Assembly (NCBI GenBank): GCA_050084985.1
Contig: JBITNC010000001.1
Span: 31,992,001 to 32,056,000 of the forward strand
Length of the DNA: 64,000 nt
Direction of reading: 5' to 3'
Origin: Nageia nagi
Taxonomy: Eukaryota > Pinophyta
Shown here: positions 33,400 to 44,963 of the stretch, in pieces
Layout: each line of letters starts with the position of its first letter
How positions within the stretch are numbered: position 1 is the stretch's first letter
Notes under the pieces: generated by a model
Told to the model about the DNA's origin: nothing
The model's database searches: none
What the model saw: only the letters and a program-made list of their open reading frames with translations
Program-made: the position numbers and the translations under genes

Positions 33400-33880
33400 C
33401 ATAGACTCATGTGTGTGCAATGATGTTTATTTCCATCTCTAGACAATCTCAAACTAAATGTCACAAGAGCATAAAATATATAAGCTAGTTCATCCATATG
33501 AAACATACAGAGGTCCATAGGAAAGAAGGTCACTAACCAATATGGACATGTTGCCACTCGTAAGGTATGCCCCATTGCCAGACAGGCATCCATAGCCTCG
33601 ATGAAGATTAACCCTTGATCCCGCTACAACCTTGCTCTACTGCCAGTCAAGCGTCCATAGCCCCGGTAGAGGATATTGTAATCACCCAAGAATCATTGAT
33701 ATAATGTAGTAATTTTTTTTTTTTGACTTTTTCATCTCTTTTCACCTCTCTTTTTTTTTTATATAAAACTATCAAATGGTTCTTGGGTTCGAGATGAAGT
33801 GAATAATAGGATGAACATGTAATACTTTCATTCAAAATCATGCTCTTGTAACACCTCATTCTTGACTGTTTTAAGATTAT
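33400..33880 (-). other. Conserved hairpin-rich non-coding block (element D)
   Basis: This block is closely matched by 61570-61965 of element F, whereas flanking DNA is not. It holds two copies of a CCAG-CAGGC-TCCATAGCCC-like unit. Arms such as CTCTAC and GTAGAG can pair across the second unit. T-rich runs and ATGGTTCTTGGGTTCGAGATG follow. In the element's sense it lies downstream of the coding region. No frame is conserved, so a structured RNA or cis signal is the best guess. Confidence 0.55.
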
Positions 33881-34345
33881 TTAAATGTGAAGATGTGTAT
33901 GAGTCCATAATAACGTTAAGTGTATCATATTCATGTTTGTTTATCATCCAAAGTTTCAAAAAATTTCATGATGAAGGTTGGTAAAGTCAATAAGAATATT
34001 AATTTCATAAACTATTTCTTTTACAATAAGTATTAAACATATTTGTATAATGGTATGGAAGTGATCATGGATAAAGTATAGTATATATGCCTTGATGAAT
34101 CATTAGAATATAATTTGATACTCAAATATTCCAACATAATGGGGGATGAATATGAGGTGGAAAAAGGGGAAGACATGGAAATGCTATAAACATATTATAA
34201 CCTATTTCAAAATTAGATATGATCATTTTAGTTTTTAATCATATTTTGATGTTTGTGTGATTTCTAAATCATGTTTTGATGATCTTTTTTTTTTTTTATG
34301 ATGGAGGGTAATTGCCCCAATGTGATCTATCTAAAACATGAGGAG

Positions 34346-34350
34346 ATCAA
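34346..34350. repeat. Target site duplication of E, left copy (ATCAA)
   Basis: Exact match to 39632-39636. Confidence 0.95.
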
Positions 34351-34862
34351 TGTTGGAGTTTTGACTCCATAATATGTGTTTTTGCAATGTTCTGGAATAA
34401 ATCCGCCTATGACAGAGATTGCCACCGATCGTCGTTAATCACCATTGATTACCACCAATTGCCGCCGATCACCATCGATTATGATCATCATCGATTTTCA
34501 CCGATCGTCGATGATCCTATAAGATCATTGTCAATCATTGTGTAGAAAAAATGACAGTGTGTGGGCAGAATGAGTTTGTTTTTGTAACAACTTTCTTGTT
34601 ATTGTTTGTTTTGTCATCATATTTTAGGGGTTTATTTGTTATCGTATTAGGCATGTTTTAAGCTATGTTTGGAGTATTCTTATCTCATGTTTAGCTACTT
34701 CTCTTGGACTGAGATGGCTATGGTTGTAGTGTTGCTGAGAATAGTAAATTATCTAACATCTTGTTTGTAAGTTTGTAAACCTTATGGATTCCGTTGTTGA
34801 GAACCCAAAGCTATATATTGACATCAATAAACCATGGATAGTAAGCTCCATTATTTCTCTCA
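34351..34862 (+). repeat. 5' LTR of element E
   Basis: 512 bp, TGTTGGAGTTTTGACTCC to TTTCTCTCA. It contains a degenerate CGATCRCCA-type minisatellite at about 34420-34520, and a TATATATTG plus AATAAA pair near its end. Confidence 0.97.
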
Positions 34863-34865
34863 TTG

Positions 34866-34877
34866 TGGTATCAGAGC
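34866..34877 (+). promoter_or_regulatory. Primer binding site of element E (initiator tRNA-Met type)
   Basis: TGGTATCAGAGC, three bases after the 5' LTR. Confidence 0.96.
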
Positions 34878-34990
34878 TAGTTCAATCTATTGGGATTGAG
34901 TAGTGAGGTGACTTGTATGAAGTTTTGAGAGCTTCATTTGAGGAGGATCCAACAACTCTTGGAAGAAGATTGTCAATTGTGATTGTAGCA

Positions 34991-36142
34991 ATGGCAAATT
35001 CTAATGGGAATATTCCAATTTCAGAATTCAAAGGAGAGAACTATGATTATTGGTCTACCAAAATGAGGCATTTGCTCATTGGTAAAGGCTATTGGGATAT
35101 CATAGAAGAAGGCTATGATGAACCTACTGATTGGAGTCTAGTTACAGCTGCCCAAAAGCAAACCTTGGAGGCACAAAAGAAGAATAGCATGGTAATGTAC
35201 TTCATTCAAGTTGCCTTAGATGAATCCATTTATCCAAGAATCACAAGTTGCACTTCAGCCCAAGAAGCTTGGAAAGTCTTGAAGGAAAGCTATGAAGGTA
35301 GCAAACAAGTCAAGCAACTAAGGTTGCAAACTCTCAAAATGGAGTTTGAAAATCTCAAGATGAGAGAAGATGAGAAGGTTGGAGACTATTGTTTGAGAGC
35401 CAAGATTTGTGTAGTCAAAATGAGAGCCCTTGGAGAAGAAGTAGAGAATGAGGTGATTGTCAAAAAGTTGTTGAGAACACTTTTGCCCAAGTGGACCCAA
35501 GTCTCCATTGTGATTGAGGAGAGTAAGGATCTATCTACTCTCACCTATGATCAGCTCATAGGATCATTAATGTCTCATGAGGAAAGGTTTTCTTCAACTC
35601 CACATCTTGGAGGCATGGAAGAAAAAGCTTTTTCATCCAAAGAGGGTGAAACTAGTGGCCAAGCCAAAGGCCATGGAAGAGGTAGAGGAAGATCTCCCTT
35701 TAGAGGAAGAGGAAGAAAAGGTCCTCAAGGTAGAGGAAGTGGAAGAGGTGATAAAAGTAACAAGCAATGTTACTATTGCCATAAATATGGACACTTTGAG
35801 AAAGAGTGTAGAACAAAGGCTACAAATGAAGCAAAGGAGAGTGCAAACTATGGAGAGGAAGGAGAGCCTTCTTCACTCTTCTTGTCATATGGAAAATCTG
35901 ATCAAAACATGGGACAAACATGGCTTCTCGATACTGGTTGTAGCAATCATATGACTGGTAATGGAAAATTATTTTCTTCATTCAATAACTCATATAAGTC
36001 CAAGATCACTCTTGGAGATGACAAAGCCTTACATGTTGAAGGCATTGGAGCTATGGATGTGCACACCAAAGAAGGTATTAAGAAGGTAAAGTATGTTTAT
36101 CATATTCCCAATTTGAAGCATAATCTCTTGAGTGTTGGTTAA
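34991..36142 (+). CDS. Copia gag-protease (element E)
   Basis: The frame is open from 34913, but ATG 34991 gives the typical copia start MANSNGNIPISEFKGENYDY. Gag fills about residues 1-240, with the UBN2-like core (YWDIIEEGYDEP, AQEAWKVLKESYEGSKQVK). An Arg/Gly-rich tract comes next, then an intact zinc knuckle CYYCHKYGHFEKEC at about residue 259. The aspartic protease has WLLDTGCSNHMTG at about residue 313, with the D-T-G site kept. The frame ends at a TAA after NLLSVG, where copia proteins normally continue, so this is the front part of a polyprotein cut by one nonsense mutation. Confidence 0.93.
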   Translation: MANSNGNIPISEFKGENYDYWSTKMRHLLIGKGYWDIIEEGYDEPTDWSLVTAAQKQTLEAQKKNSMVMYFIQVALDESIYPRITSCTSAQEAWKVLKESYEGSKQVKQLRLQTLKMEFENLKMREDEKVGDYCLRAKICVVKMRALGEEVENEVIVKKLLRTLLPKWTQVSIVIEESKDLSTLTYDQLIGSLMSHEERFSSTPHLGGMEEKAFSSKEGETSGQAKGHGRGRGRSPFRGRGRKGPQGRGSGRGDKSNKQCYYCHKYGHFEKECRTKATNEAKESANYGEEGEPSSLFLSYGKSDQNMGQTWLLDTGCSNHMTGNGKLFSSFNNSYKSKITLGDDKALHVEGIGAMDVHTKEGIKKVKYVYHIPNLKHNLLSVG

Positions 36143-39073
36143 ATGATGGAGCACAATTATAGTCTTTTATTTGCAAAGAATGCTTCCAAGATTTTTGATA
36201 GTAGGAATAGGCTTGTTACTACTATTCCAATGACCAAAAATAGATTGTTCCCTCTCAAATTTGGGGAGCAAGGTACCAATTTTGCACATGTGGCTATTGA
36301 TAATAAAAATTGGTTGTGGCACTTGAGATATGGACATTTAAATTTCTCAAGTTTGAAGACATTGGCTTCTCAAGAGATGGTTTATGGGCTTCCAAAAGTA
36401 GATGATCCAAAGAAGATTTGTGAAGGATGTGTATTGGGAAAACATTCAAGAGAAAGCTTTCCAAAAGATCAAGCATGGAGGGCTTCCTATCCCCTACAAT
36501 TGGTGCATAGTGATTTGTGTGGACCTATGCAAACTCAAAGTCTTGGTAAGAACTACTACTTCCTCACTTTCATTGATGATTTTTCAAGAATGTGTTGGGT
36601 GTACTTCTTGAAAACTAAAGATGAGATATTTGATAAATTCAAAGAATTAAAAATAAAAGTGAAAAATAAAAGTGGGTATGCAATCAAGTGTTTAAGAAGT
36701 GATAGAGGAGGTGAATTTTGTTCCAATGAATTCTTCAATTTTTGTAATAATTGTGGAATTAAAAGGCAATTAACAAGTGCATACACACCACAACAAAATG
36801 GAGTGGCTGAAAGAAAGAATAGAACATTGAATAATATGGCTAGAAGTATGCTCCAAACTAAGAATTTGTCAAAAATATATTGGGGGGAGGCAATTAGGAC
36901 AGCCATGTATCTCTTGAATAGATGTCCTACCTCTAGTTTGGATGGGGTGACACCATATGAAGCTTGGTATGGCAAAAAGCCAATTGTTGCACATTTGAAA
37001 GTTTTTGGTTTTTTAGCCTATGCTCATATTCAAAAAGAAAATAGGCAAAAGCTTGATGTAAAAAGTGAACCATGTATCTTTATTGGGTATTGTGAGAATA
37101 CCAAAGCATGGAGATTATACAATCCAAAAACTAAAAAGCTTATTATATCTAGAGATGTGTTTTTTGATGAAGGGGGAGCATGGGGTCATCAAAAATACTA
37201 TTTGGATGGTGATTCCAATAATAGTGGCTCTCCAAATGTGCAAGCAAATATTCAGCTCAAGCAAGCAAAGATACCTCAAGATGGAAATCAAGTAAGTTCT
37301 TCCAATTCTAGCCCATGTTCTTCACCAAGTTCAAAATCCTCTGGTGATGGTTCTTTGGAGGAAGCAAAAATAAATTTAAAGAAACATAAGAAATTTTTGA
37401 TTTATCATCCATCATCACAAATGCTTGATCAAAACTTTGGTAGAAGAATAACAAGAGCACAAGCTAAAGAAATGGAAAGTGTTGTTAATAATCTTCAAAA
37501 TATGCACTTGTATGGAGATATCAATGATGGTGAATCCAAAGGTGATGTGGTAAATTATGCTTTGATGAGTATAATTAATGTTGAACCTTCTTGTTATGAA
37601 ATTACATGTACTAATGATTTGTGGATGAAAGCAATTCAAGAGGATATGGACTCCATCAAGAAAAATGATACTTGGGAGCTAGTTGAGCTTCCACAAGGAA
37701 AGAAGGTAGTAGGCTCCAAGTGGGTATACAAGACAAAGTATAATGCAAATGGCACTATTCAAAAACACAAAGCAAGACTAGTGGCAAAAGGTTTCACTCA
37801 AAAGTATGGCATTGATTATGAGGAGACTTTTGCACCTGTTGCAAGGCAAGAGACAATTAGATTGGTTCTATCCTTGGCTGCCCAAAAAGGATGGAGAGTG
37901 CATCACCTTGATGTGAAGAGTGCATTCTTGAATGGATACATACAAGAAGAGTTATATGTACAACAACCTCAAGGATTTGAGATCAAAGGAAAAGAGGACA
38001 TGGTCTACAAATTGAAGAAGGCCTTGTATGGCCTCAAACAAGCTCCTAGAGCTTGGTACTCACGGATTGATGGATACTTTCATCAATATGGTCTTGTGAA
38101 AAGTAAGAGTGAGCCTACTCTCTATTATTTTAAAAAATGTAATGATATTATGATTGTATGCTTGTATGTAGATGATTTGATTTACATGGGAAGCAATGAT
38201 AGGATGAATGAAGAGTTTAAAGAGTCTATGATGAAAGAGTTTGATATGAAAGACCTAGGTCTCATGCATTATTTCCTAGGTATGGAAGTGTATCAAAATG
38301 ATAGTGAAATTTTTATTTGTCAAACCAAATATGCCAAAGATATGTTGTCCAAATATGGCATGGAAAATTGTAAACCAGTTCCTACTCCAATTGCTCATGG
38401 GGAGTTATTGAGTAAGGAAGATGGTAGTGAAAGGGTAGATGTCACCACATATAGGAGTATGGTTGGGAGTCTTATGTTTCTCACTAATACTCATCCAGAT
38501 ATTGCATGTGTAGTTTCTTTTATTTCTAGGTACATGAGTGAACCTACCAAAACTCACATGAAGGCTACCAAGAGGATCATGAGGTACATCAAAGGCACCA
38601 TTGGTTTTGGCATCCATTACTACAAAGAAAGCAAGGTGAAACTTGTTGGCTATAGTGATTTAGATTGGGGAAGCAATATTGATGATAGAAAGTATACTTC
38701 CAAAAATTGCTTCAACATTGGATCAGGACTAATCACATGGAGTTCTAAGAAGCAAACAATTGTTGCACTATCTTCTACAGAGGTAGAATACATTGCAATC
38801 ACAAGTGCAAGCACCCAAGCATTGTGGTTGAGAAATATTCTTGAAGAACTTGGTGAGCAAAAAAGAGATGCTACTAAGTTGTTTTGTGATAATGCTAGTG
38901 CAATTCAACTTGCAAACAATCCAGTACATCATAGCAGGTCCAAACATTTTGATATGAAATACCATTTCATCAAAGACATGGTGGAGAAGAAGATTGTTGA
39001 TTTGGAACACATCAACACCAAGGAGAATATAGCGGATTTATTTACCAAAGGAGTAAAAAAACTCAATTTATGA
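36143..39073 (+). pseudogene. Copia integrase-RT-RNase H (element E)
   Basis: 976 codons in the same frame as gag, directly after the TAA at 36140-36142. The order is GAG-pre-integrase (LWHLRYGHLNF, CEGCVLGKHSRESF), then the integrase core with HSDLCGP (about residue 121), RSDRGGEF (186) and GVAERKNRT (224), so DDE is intact. RT has KARLVAKGFTQKYGIDYEET and LYVDDLIYMGSN (YVDD at about 675). RNase H starts near YSDLDWGSN (about 837) and ends with ENIADLFTKGV. All catalytic motifs remain. It cannot be translated as a fusion with gag because of the stop, so it is called a pseudogene; readthrough cannot be excluded. Confidence 0.93.
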
Positions 39074-39107
39074 TATTGAGAGACTTACTAGTTATTCCCC
39101 TCAGCAT

Positions 39108-39118
39108 CAAGGGGGAGC
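39108..39118 (+). promoter_or_regulatory. Polypurine tract of element E
   Basis: AAGGGGGAGCA directly before the TG of the 3' LTR. Confidence 0.93.
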
Positions 39119-39119
39119 A

Positions 39120-39631
39120 TGTTGGAGTTTTGACTCCATAATATGTGTTTTTGCAATGTTCTAGAATAAATCCACCTATGATAGAGATCGCAACCGATCG
39201 CCATCGATCACCACTGATTGCCATCGATCGCCACTGATCGCCATTGATTACGATCATCATCGATTTCTGTCGATCATCGATGATCCTATAAGATCACTGT
39301 TGATCGCTATGTAGAGAAAATGATAGTGTGCGGGTAGAATGAGTTTGTTTTTGTAACAACTTTCTTGTTATTGTTTGTTTTGTCTTCATATTTTAGGGGT
39401 TTGTTTGTTATCGTATTATGCATGTTTTAAGCTATGTTTGGAGTATTTTTATCTCATGTTTAGCTACTTCTCCTAAACTGAGATGGCTATGGTTGTAGTG
39501 TTGCTGAGAATAGTAAATTCTCTAACTTCTTGTTTGTAAGTTTGTAAACCTTGTGGATTCTGTTGTTGAGAACCCAAGGCTATATGTTGACATCAATAAA
39601 CCATGGATAGTAAGCTCCATTATTTCTCTCA
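39120..39631 (+). repeat. 3' LTR of element E
   Basis: 512-bp partner of 34351-34862 with the same ends; the minisatellite is at about 39180-39305. Confidence 0.97.
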
Positions 39632-39636
39632 ATCAA
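39632..39636. repeat. Target site duplication of E, right copy (ATCAA)
   Basis: Directly follows the terminal CA of the 3' LTR. Confidence 0.95.
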
Positions 39637-40253
39637 AAGTAAGATGGGGGACGAATGCCCCAATGTGAACGATGTGAAGGAGATTGAATATCCTTATGTA
39701 AATAACATAATTCATCATTGTTTAATTGTGTGAAATGTATGTATGTATTTTGTAGATGATGTAAATTGTTATCTATCAATAAAGGTATATCTACTTCAAA
39801 TCGTCTATCATCCATCAAATCATGAAGGGCATGATTTAATTAGTGGCAATGTTTAGTATCATGCACCAATTGATGATGATAAACATGATGTCCATACTTA
39901 TCATATTTTATTGACTTAGGCTTTAGGTTTTCTTTCATTATATGATCTACCACCCTCTTAGGTTGTTTCGATGATTGCATTCCATCATTGTAATAATCTT
40001 TGGATTTTAATTCCCATCTCATATCTTTATGATTATGCCCTCACCTAGCAAAGATGGATGATGATTTCCCCTTTGAATTTTGCATAGGAGGTTTCATTTT
40101 CGATGATTTTGTAATATTATAATGTGAGTATGGATTTTCATCTCTTCGTACACAATGGAGTACTCCCTCATGAATGTATTTTAAACAACCATGAAATGTA
40201 GATGGGACACATTCCATTTCTTGAATCCATGGTCTACCTAAAAGAATATTATA
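39637..40253 (-). pseudogene. Post-protease linker of element D
   Basis: On the minus strand the frame continues from protease with YNILLGRPWIQEMECVPSTF and CLKYIHEG, the landmark that follows protease in Tat-like elements. Charged sequence with stops comes next, for example 40022-39840 (HHVYHHQLVHDTKHCH) and 39818-39640. The expected RT does not appear; copia E is inserted here, and past E the sequence is non-coding. Confidence 0.7.
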
Positions 40254-40604
40254 TTATTCAATGTTCCCTTCAATGATATATAATGATGTTTGTATCATCT
40301 TACATCCAATGGTGATGGGTAACACTATCGACCCTATTGTTGAACATAAGGCATTATTAAATGCTTTTATTTGTAATGATGGTAAATAAATATGAGAGAA
40401 AGGAAGATTCAATTTGTGATATGCTAATGTAGATATGATATTGACATCTGACCCTTCATCTATTAATATCCTCTTAACAATTTTACCATTTACTTTACCA
40501 ATGACATGGAGAGGTGGATCTAACCCTTGAGGTCCCTTGTTTGGTTGTCTCTCATGGTCATAAAAAGAAATTATAGGCTGATGTATCAATGGAGGAACTT
40601 GCAT
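40254..40604 (-). pseudogene. Aspartic protease (element D)
   Basis: Open minus frame of 116 codons with GLDPPLHVIGKVNGKIVKRI, then LIDEGSDVNIISTLAYHKL. The catalytic site is D-E-G instead of D-T/S-G; I cannot tell whether this was functional. SIVLPITIG and the TSLYIIEGNIE end fit a retropepsin. It would have cleaved the Gag precursor. Confidence 0.8.
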
Positions 40605-40634
40605 TTTGGATTTTTGATTATATGATATATCAAT

Positions 40635-41590
40635 TTATTTTTCTTGTATGTTTTGAGTTCCAGTATCAACTCCAACTATTCCTATAATAGGTTGATTACT
40701 TGGATTCCAGGTGGGTGTCACTTGACTGTAATTAGGTACAATAGATACTGTATTTACTTGATATGAAGGAAGTGAGTCTTGATAATTTTTTAAATTTTGA
40801 TCTGAAATAGAAGTATGTTCTTCAACTTCTAAGTTATTATCTTTGATTGAATTTTGAGTTCTATTTCTCAATGCTAGACAATTTTTTGTACTATGACCTC
40901 TTTGATGGTGATAATTACAATACTCATTTTTGTTATATTTTTCTTTCCTCATAATTTTTATTTCATTGTATTTAATCTTGACCTTCTCAATTATAACTGC
41001 TTGAGCAATAACTTCTTCGAGAGTATTATATTGTTGGATTTGTAATATACTAGCTATAGGCCTTAAACAATTTTGACTAAATAATTTAACTAACTCCTCT
41101 TGAGGTAAGGTATAGGGCATGCCATAGAGTATATCCCTCCATCATGAAACAAAGTCAACAATTGATTCATTCTAAGATTGTTTTAGTTCTAAAAGATCCA
41201 TAATAGAAGATTCCTCTTTGATATAAATCCTAAAATGTTGTAAGAACAAGTCTGCCAATTGGGAAAATGAATAAATACTATGTCGTGGCAAATTATTATA
41301 CCATTCCAAGGCTTGGGCTGTAAGCGTCATGGGGAATAAACGTATCATCAAGTCCTCATCATTATAAATTAGGTAATTTTAAAACATAAACCACCTTAAA
41401 TGTTCCTTAGGATCCTTATTTCCTATAAAAGGAATTATCTTAGGTATTTCAAAGTTGTAAGGTAATTTCTTCTTAGGGACACTCGGATGGATGGGCTCAT
41501 TGCAAATATTATCATATGTCAACTTCTTGAACCTTGATATGTTCATTTCTTTATTCATGAAATCCTCTAATTCATTATCTATCCAACTAC
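40635..41590 (-). pseudogene. Gag capsid core and zinc knuckle (element D)
   Basis: Minus strand. At about 41590-41130 a frame with a few stops reads PKIIPFIGNKDPKEHLRWF, LFPMTLTAQALEWYNNLP and FSQLADLFLQHF, the retrotransposon gag core. The open frame 41120-40635 holds LVKLFSQNCLRPIASILQIQ, a knuckle YCNYHHQRGHSTKNC of the Tat type, and an acidic tail. This protein packages the element RNA. Confidence 0.85.
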
Positions 41591-41591
41591 C

Positions 41592-42605
41592 CTAAGGATG
41601 TTTTTGGTATCTTCTATGATTGGTATTTCTTTTTGACTTTAGGTTTGAATCATAAGATTCATCATTAGTAGGAGATCTTGATAACAATGATGAAGATGAT
41701 AATGATGGAAGATTAGAAGGTAAATGATGCCCTTGCATTGGATTTTTAAGAGTTGTAGGTGGTTTTACTTTATTTTGTTGAGACTTCTCATGAAGTAACC
41801 AACTATCTTGAACTTCTTGTTTTACCTTATCAAAAATTTGTCGTTGTTTGTCAAGCTCTTGCTTTTCTTTTTCTTTGAGTTCTATATTCTTTTCTTTAAG
41901 TTTGGCTTCCTCTTCTAACTTAATTTGAATTTCTTCATATCTTTTACTAAAGTTTATAGTTTCTTCATAATCTCTCTCTATGTGTTTTCTCTTTGCCTCC
42001 AACTCCGTAAAAGAGGGTATCTCTCCTACCTTGAATTGTTTAGCTAAAGCTTTTCTACATTTTTCTTGCGATGAGGGTTTCTCATAGGAATAAGGATCAT
42101 AGAAGAATTTGTTTGAGATATTACATTGAGGATTTGTTTGTGAGGTTCTTATTGAATACAAGGTCATTCTATCAAAATCTTCCATACAAGACCTAGCCCT
42201 ATGAAGTGTTTTTTGATAGGTGGGGTCAGTTATCCTAGCTTGTGAAGAGGGGCTTTGAGGTTGATAATGTAAGCTTTCGAGAGGTAATTCTCTTTGTTGA
42301 TTAGAGTAAGAGTCTTGAGATATCCATACTTGGTAATTAAGAGGTGATGATAATTGCATCCAAGCTTGACTCTTTTGGTTTGCATAAGTTTTTACATCAT
42401 GCTTTTATCTCATCTCTTCTTGTCTCATTTCTTTGACAAACTCATTGAAGGTTTTGTCATGTTGATCGTGAGAAGAACATGCTTGTTGTGGTTTATGGGA
42501 TTCCCTTTGCAAAATATTCTTAGCTTTTTCATCATAGAAAATATTCCTAAGTAATTTATTTGTTGTAGGGCTATCTTCATTATCACATTCCCAAATTTTC
42601 ATCAA
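41592..42605 (-). pseudogene. Gag N-terminal coiled-coil part (element D)
   Basis: The open frame 42359-41592 (255 codons) has a long Glu/Lys-rich heptad region (KLEEEAKLKEKNIELKEKEK) and a Ser-rich end. 42605-42405 carries a related helical piece (TFNEFVKEMRQEEMR). Such N-terminal extensions are common in large Tat gag proteins. Probable role: Gag multimerisation, by inference. Confidence 0.6.
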
Positions 42606-42773
42606 GCTAGTTTGATATTTTGAAGGTATTTTTAGTGGGTTCGAACAACATTCATCCTCATAAAACTTTGTATCATTATCATGATGTGTTGTGTCCCCAC
42701 ATGGATGTTCCTTCCTAAGCTCATGTGTGTTAGCTTTGGAAATTTTATTTTTATATTTTTCATTTCTTTGTGA

Positions 42774-43536
42774 TCAAAATTCTTGAGATTCAATAATACA
42801 ATCTATGGATTTTTTAATTCTTATGTGAAGCTCTTCATTTTCTACTTGTGATGAGAATGAACAAGTTTCATCCTTGAACTCAAGAATATCATGAGATTCA
42901 TGGGAATCAATAGAAGGCCTTGTAACCTCTAGAAGGGGAGGAGAATGAAATTGCAATTCTAAAGAATGCTCTGAAAGATCCCCAAGATTCATGTCAAACT
43001 CCTCTTCTTTAATATCATATTCATCCCAAGGTTGGGGTGAAGACATCAAGGTATCTAACTCTGGGAGGTCATATGATTTAGCATAGGATGTTGCATCAAG
43101 GCCTTCGGCATTAATACTCGATTCATCCTTAGCAAATTGATTCATTAGTTGATAGTCTCAAAAGGAGATGCACAACAAGATTTTAATTTGATGAGATGTG
43201 TCGATGAGTTTTCAATATTTATGATGGGCTCATTATTTTCAGTGTCAAACTCATCCCATGATGAGGTGAAGGAATGGAAGAACTATACTCTAGCTCTTCA
43301 TGGGATCTAACAAGGCTTTCTGAGGATTGAAGAAGAGGTATAGTACATTGTTCTATTTCTGCTAAGTATGCTAAAAGCTTTTCAATGTCAATATAAAAAT
43401 AACTCTTCATGACCTTTGAAGTAGAATAAGTATCTAAGGTTGACTTGGCAAGATGTGACCATAGTCTTTGTATTTTTGGTTTTACTTTGATAGAAAAAGG
43501 AACATAATTTAAAAGTGCAACCAAGACAAACCTCAT
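42774..43536 (-). pseudogene. Acidic N-terminal gag extension (element D)
   Basis: Two minus-strand open frames, 43536-43219 and 43145-42774, with acidic, Ser-rich sequence (YDIKEEEFDMNLGDLSEHSL). No known domain. They lie just upstream of the coiled-coil gag part, separated by short frame breaks. Confidence 0.45.
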
Positions 43537-43739
43537 AATGATAAAATTCCTTTAAGGCCTTATGAAATGCATTTAAACAAGTAAAATACATTTATGCATA
43601 CTACCCTCCCAAACATTCATGTCCATTTACTTATCTTATTTTAATGTGATACAATCAAAAGTTTATTTTAAGTGGACCTTGACCTTAATAAACCCCATGG
43701 TTCTTTTTAATTATAATGTGATTCGCTATCCAACCTCTT

Positions 43740-44460
43740 AATGATGTTCATTAACTCCTTCCAGCTGTGGAAGTTTTATATGTGATAAATTTCCTCTTCT
43801 TACTAGTCACATATCTCTTCGACCTCCAATGGAGTGGTAAGAGTAGACTTAGTAAAAAGCCATTAAGTGTAGATAACATAATTAAGTGAGGTTCAATTAC
43901 TCCTCCAAGAGTCACATATCCCTTCGACCTCCAATGGAGTGGTAAGGGCAGACATCTTTAAGAGTGTTAATGTGAAGTATATTTCCAAATAAAATGTGAA
44001 TAAATTTTACCTCTTTCACTTAACTTATTTCTGACCACTTAGGATCACTTGAAGCGCAAAAGTGAGAGCATACTTTGTTAAGTGAAAGTACTTAGTGTAT
44101 TCAAATCCCTCCAATTCATTAACCTTTTAATATGATTTATACTACCTAAAAAATCGATTTATTTCCTTAAGTTCATTCCAAATTAAGTGTGATTCATTTA
44201 CTCCTTCCAATTGTGGAAGTATTATGTGTAGTAAATTACCTCCTCTTACTAGTCACATATCCCTTCGACCTCCAATGGAGTGGTAAGGGCAGACTTGGTA
44301 AGAGGTCATTATGTGTGGATAAATTAACCAAATTAATGATAGTGTGAATGTGAAAGAAAAGAAGAATTAATTACTCCTTCTTATTAGGTCTATTCTAGTC
44401 ACCTTAGATTGCACGAAGCACAAAGGGAGAGCATAAGTAGACAAGATAAAAAGTATTAAT
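43740..44460 (-). repeat. Duplicated leader segment of element D
   Basis: Between the 5' LTR and gag the motif AGTCACATAT(C)YCTTCGACC, continuing CTCCAATGGAGTGGTAAG, occurs three times (43805, 43910, 44251). A second motif, CGAAGC(A/G)CAAA-G-GAGAGCATA, occurs at about 44050 and 44412. Leaders of retroelements hold packaging and dimerisation signals, so a role there is possible. Confidence 0.75.
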
Positions 44461-44489
44461 GTGTACGTACCCTTCACCCAAAACATGAA

Positions 44490-44963
44490 AATAAATACAT
44501 AACATTTTACATAAAGTAAATTAATAAAAATGCATTTAACCTTTTCTACCCATTCCTATATGCACTCTGAAAACATAAATCTAAAAACCAAATATGAAGT
44601 TTACCCTTTTTCATTTAGTGTATAAACATCAACTGGTGCGAAAAAGGGGATATAGTAGGACCTGTGTTCGGTCACCGATGTTCTATTAGAGTTGCTGGCA
44701 TTTTAGTTAAGTCATCAACATTCTATTTCAATTACTAGCATTTATGATGAAATTGCCAATGTATAGTCTGGGTTACTTTGTAAATCATTGGCATTCCTTT
44801 TGAGTCACCAGCATTTGATTCCAATCATTAGCATTTCTGCAACAGATATACTGTAAAAACATAGCAAAAATTTTAAAGTGAGTAGATGAAATAACTCAAT
44901 TAAAATCAGTGAACAAAATAGGAACAACTATATTTGAACATAGAAATCCTCCCTGTTATGGAG
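44490..44963 (-). other. Leader of element D with ACCAGCATT-type repeats
   Basis: Non-coding. From about 44665 to 44840 a word such as TCACCRRYGTT or ATTACTAGCATTT recurs every 25-35 bp. Confidence 0.5.

Larger units (their letters stand above)
34351..39631 (+). mobile_element. Element E: nearly intact Ty1/copia retrotransposon
   Basis: Two LTRs of 512 bp each, a perfect ATCAA target duplication (34346-34350 and 39632-39636), PBS, polypurine tract and one long gag-pol frame. The only clear lesion in the coding frame is a TAA at 36140-36142. The order protease, integrase, RT, RNase H is typical of copia. It is inserted in element D, in the opposite orientation. LTR divergence is roughly 8% by eye, concentrated in a GATC-rich minisatellite. 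Confidence 0.97.

Noticed and set aside
35577-35954. Second + strand frame inside copia gag
   Set aside because: Shadow of the Arg/Gly-rich tract in another frame; the true frame has all domains.
43805-44290. CRISPR-like array in the leader of D
   Set aside because: Only three copies, uneven spacing, diverged, in plant retrotransposon DNA.
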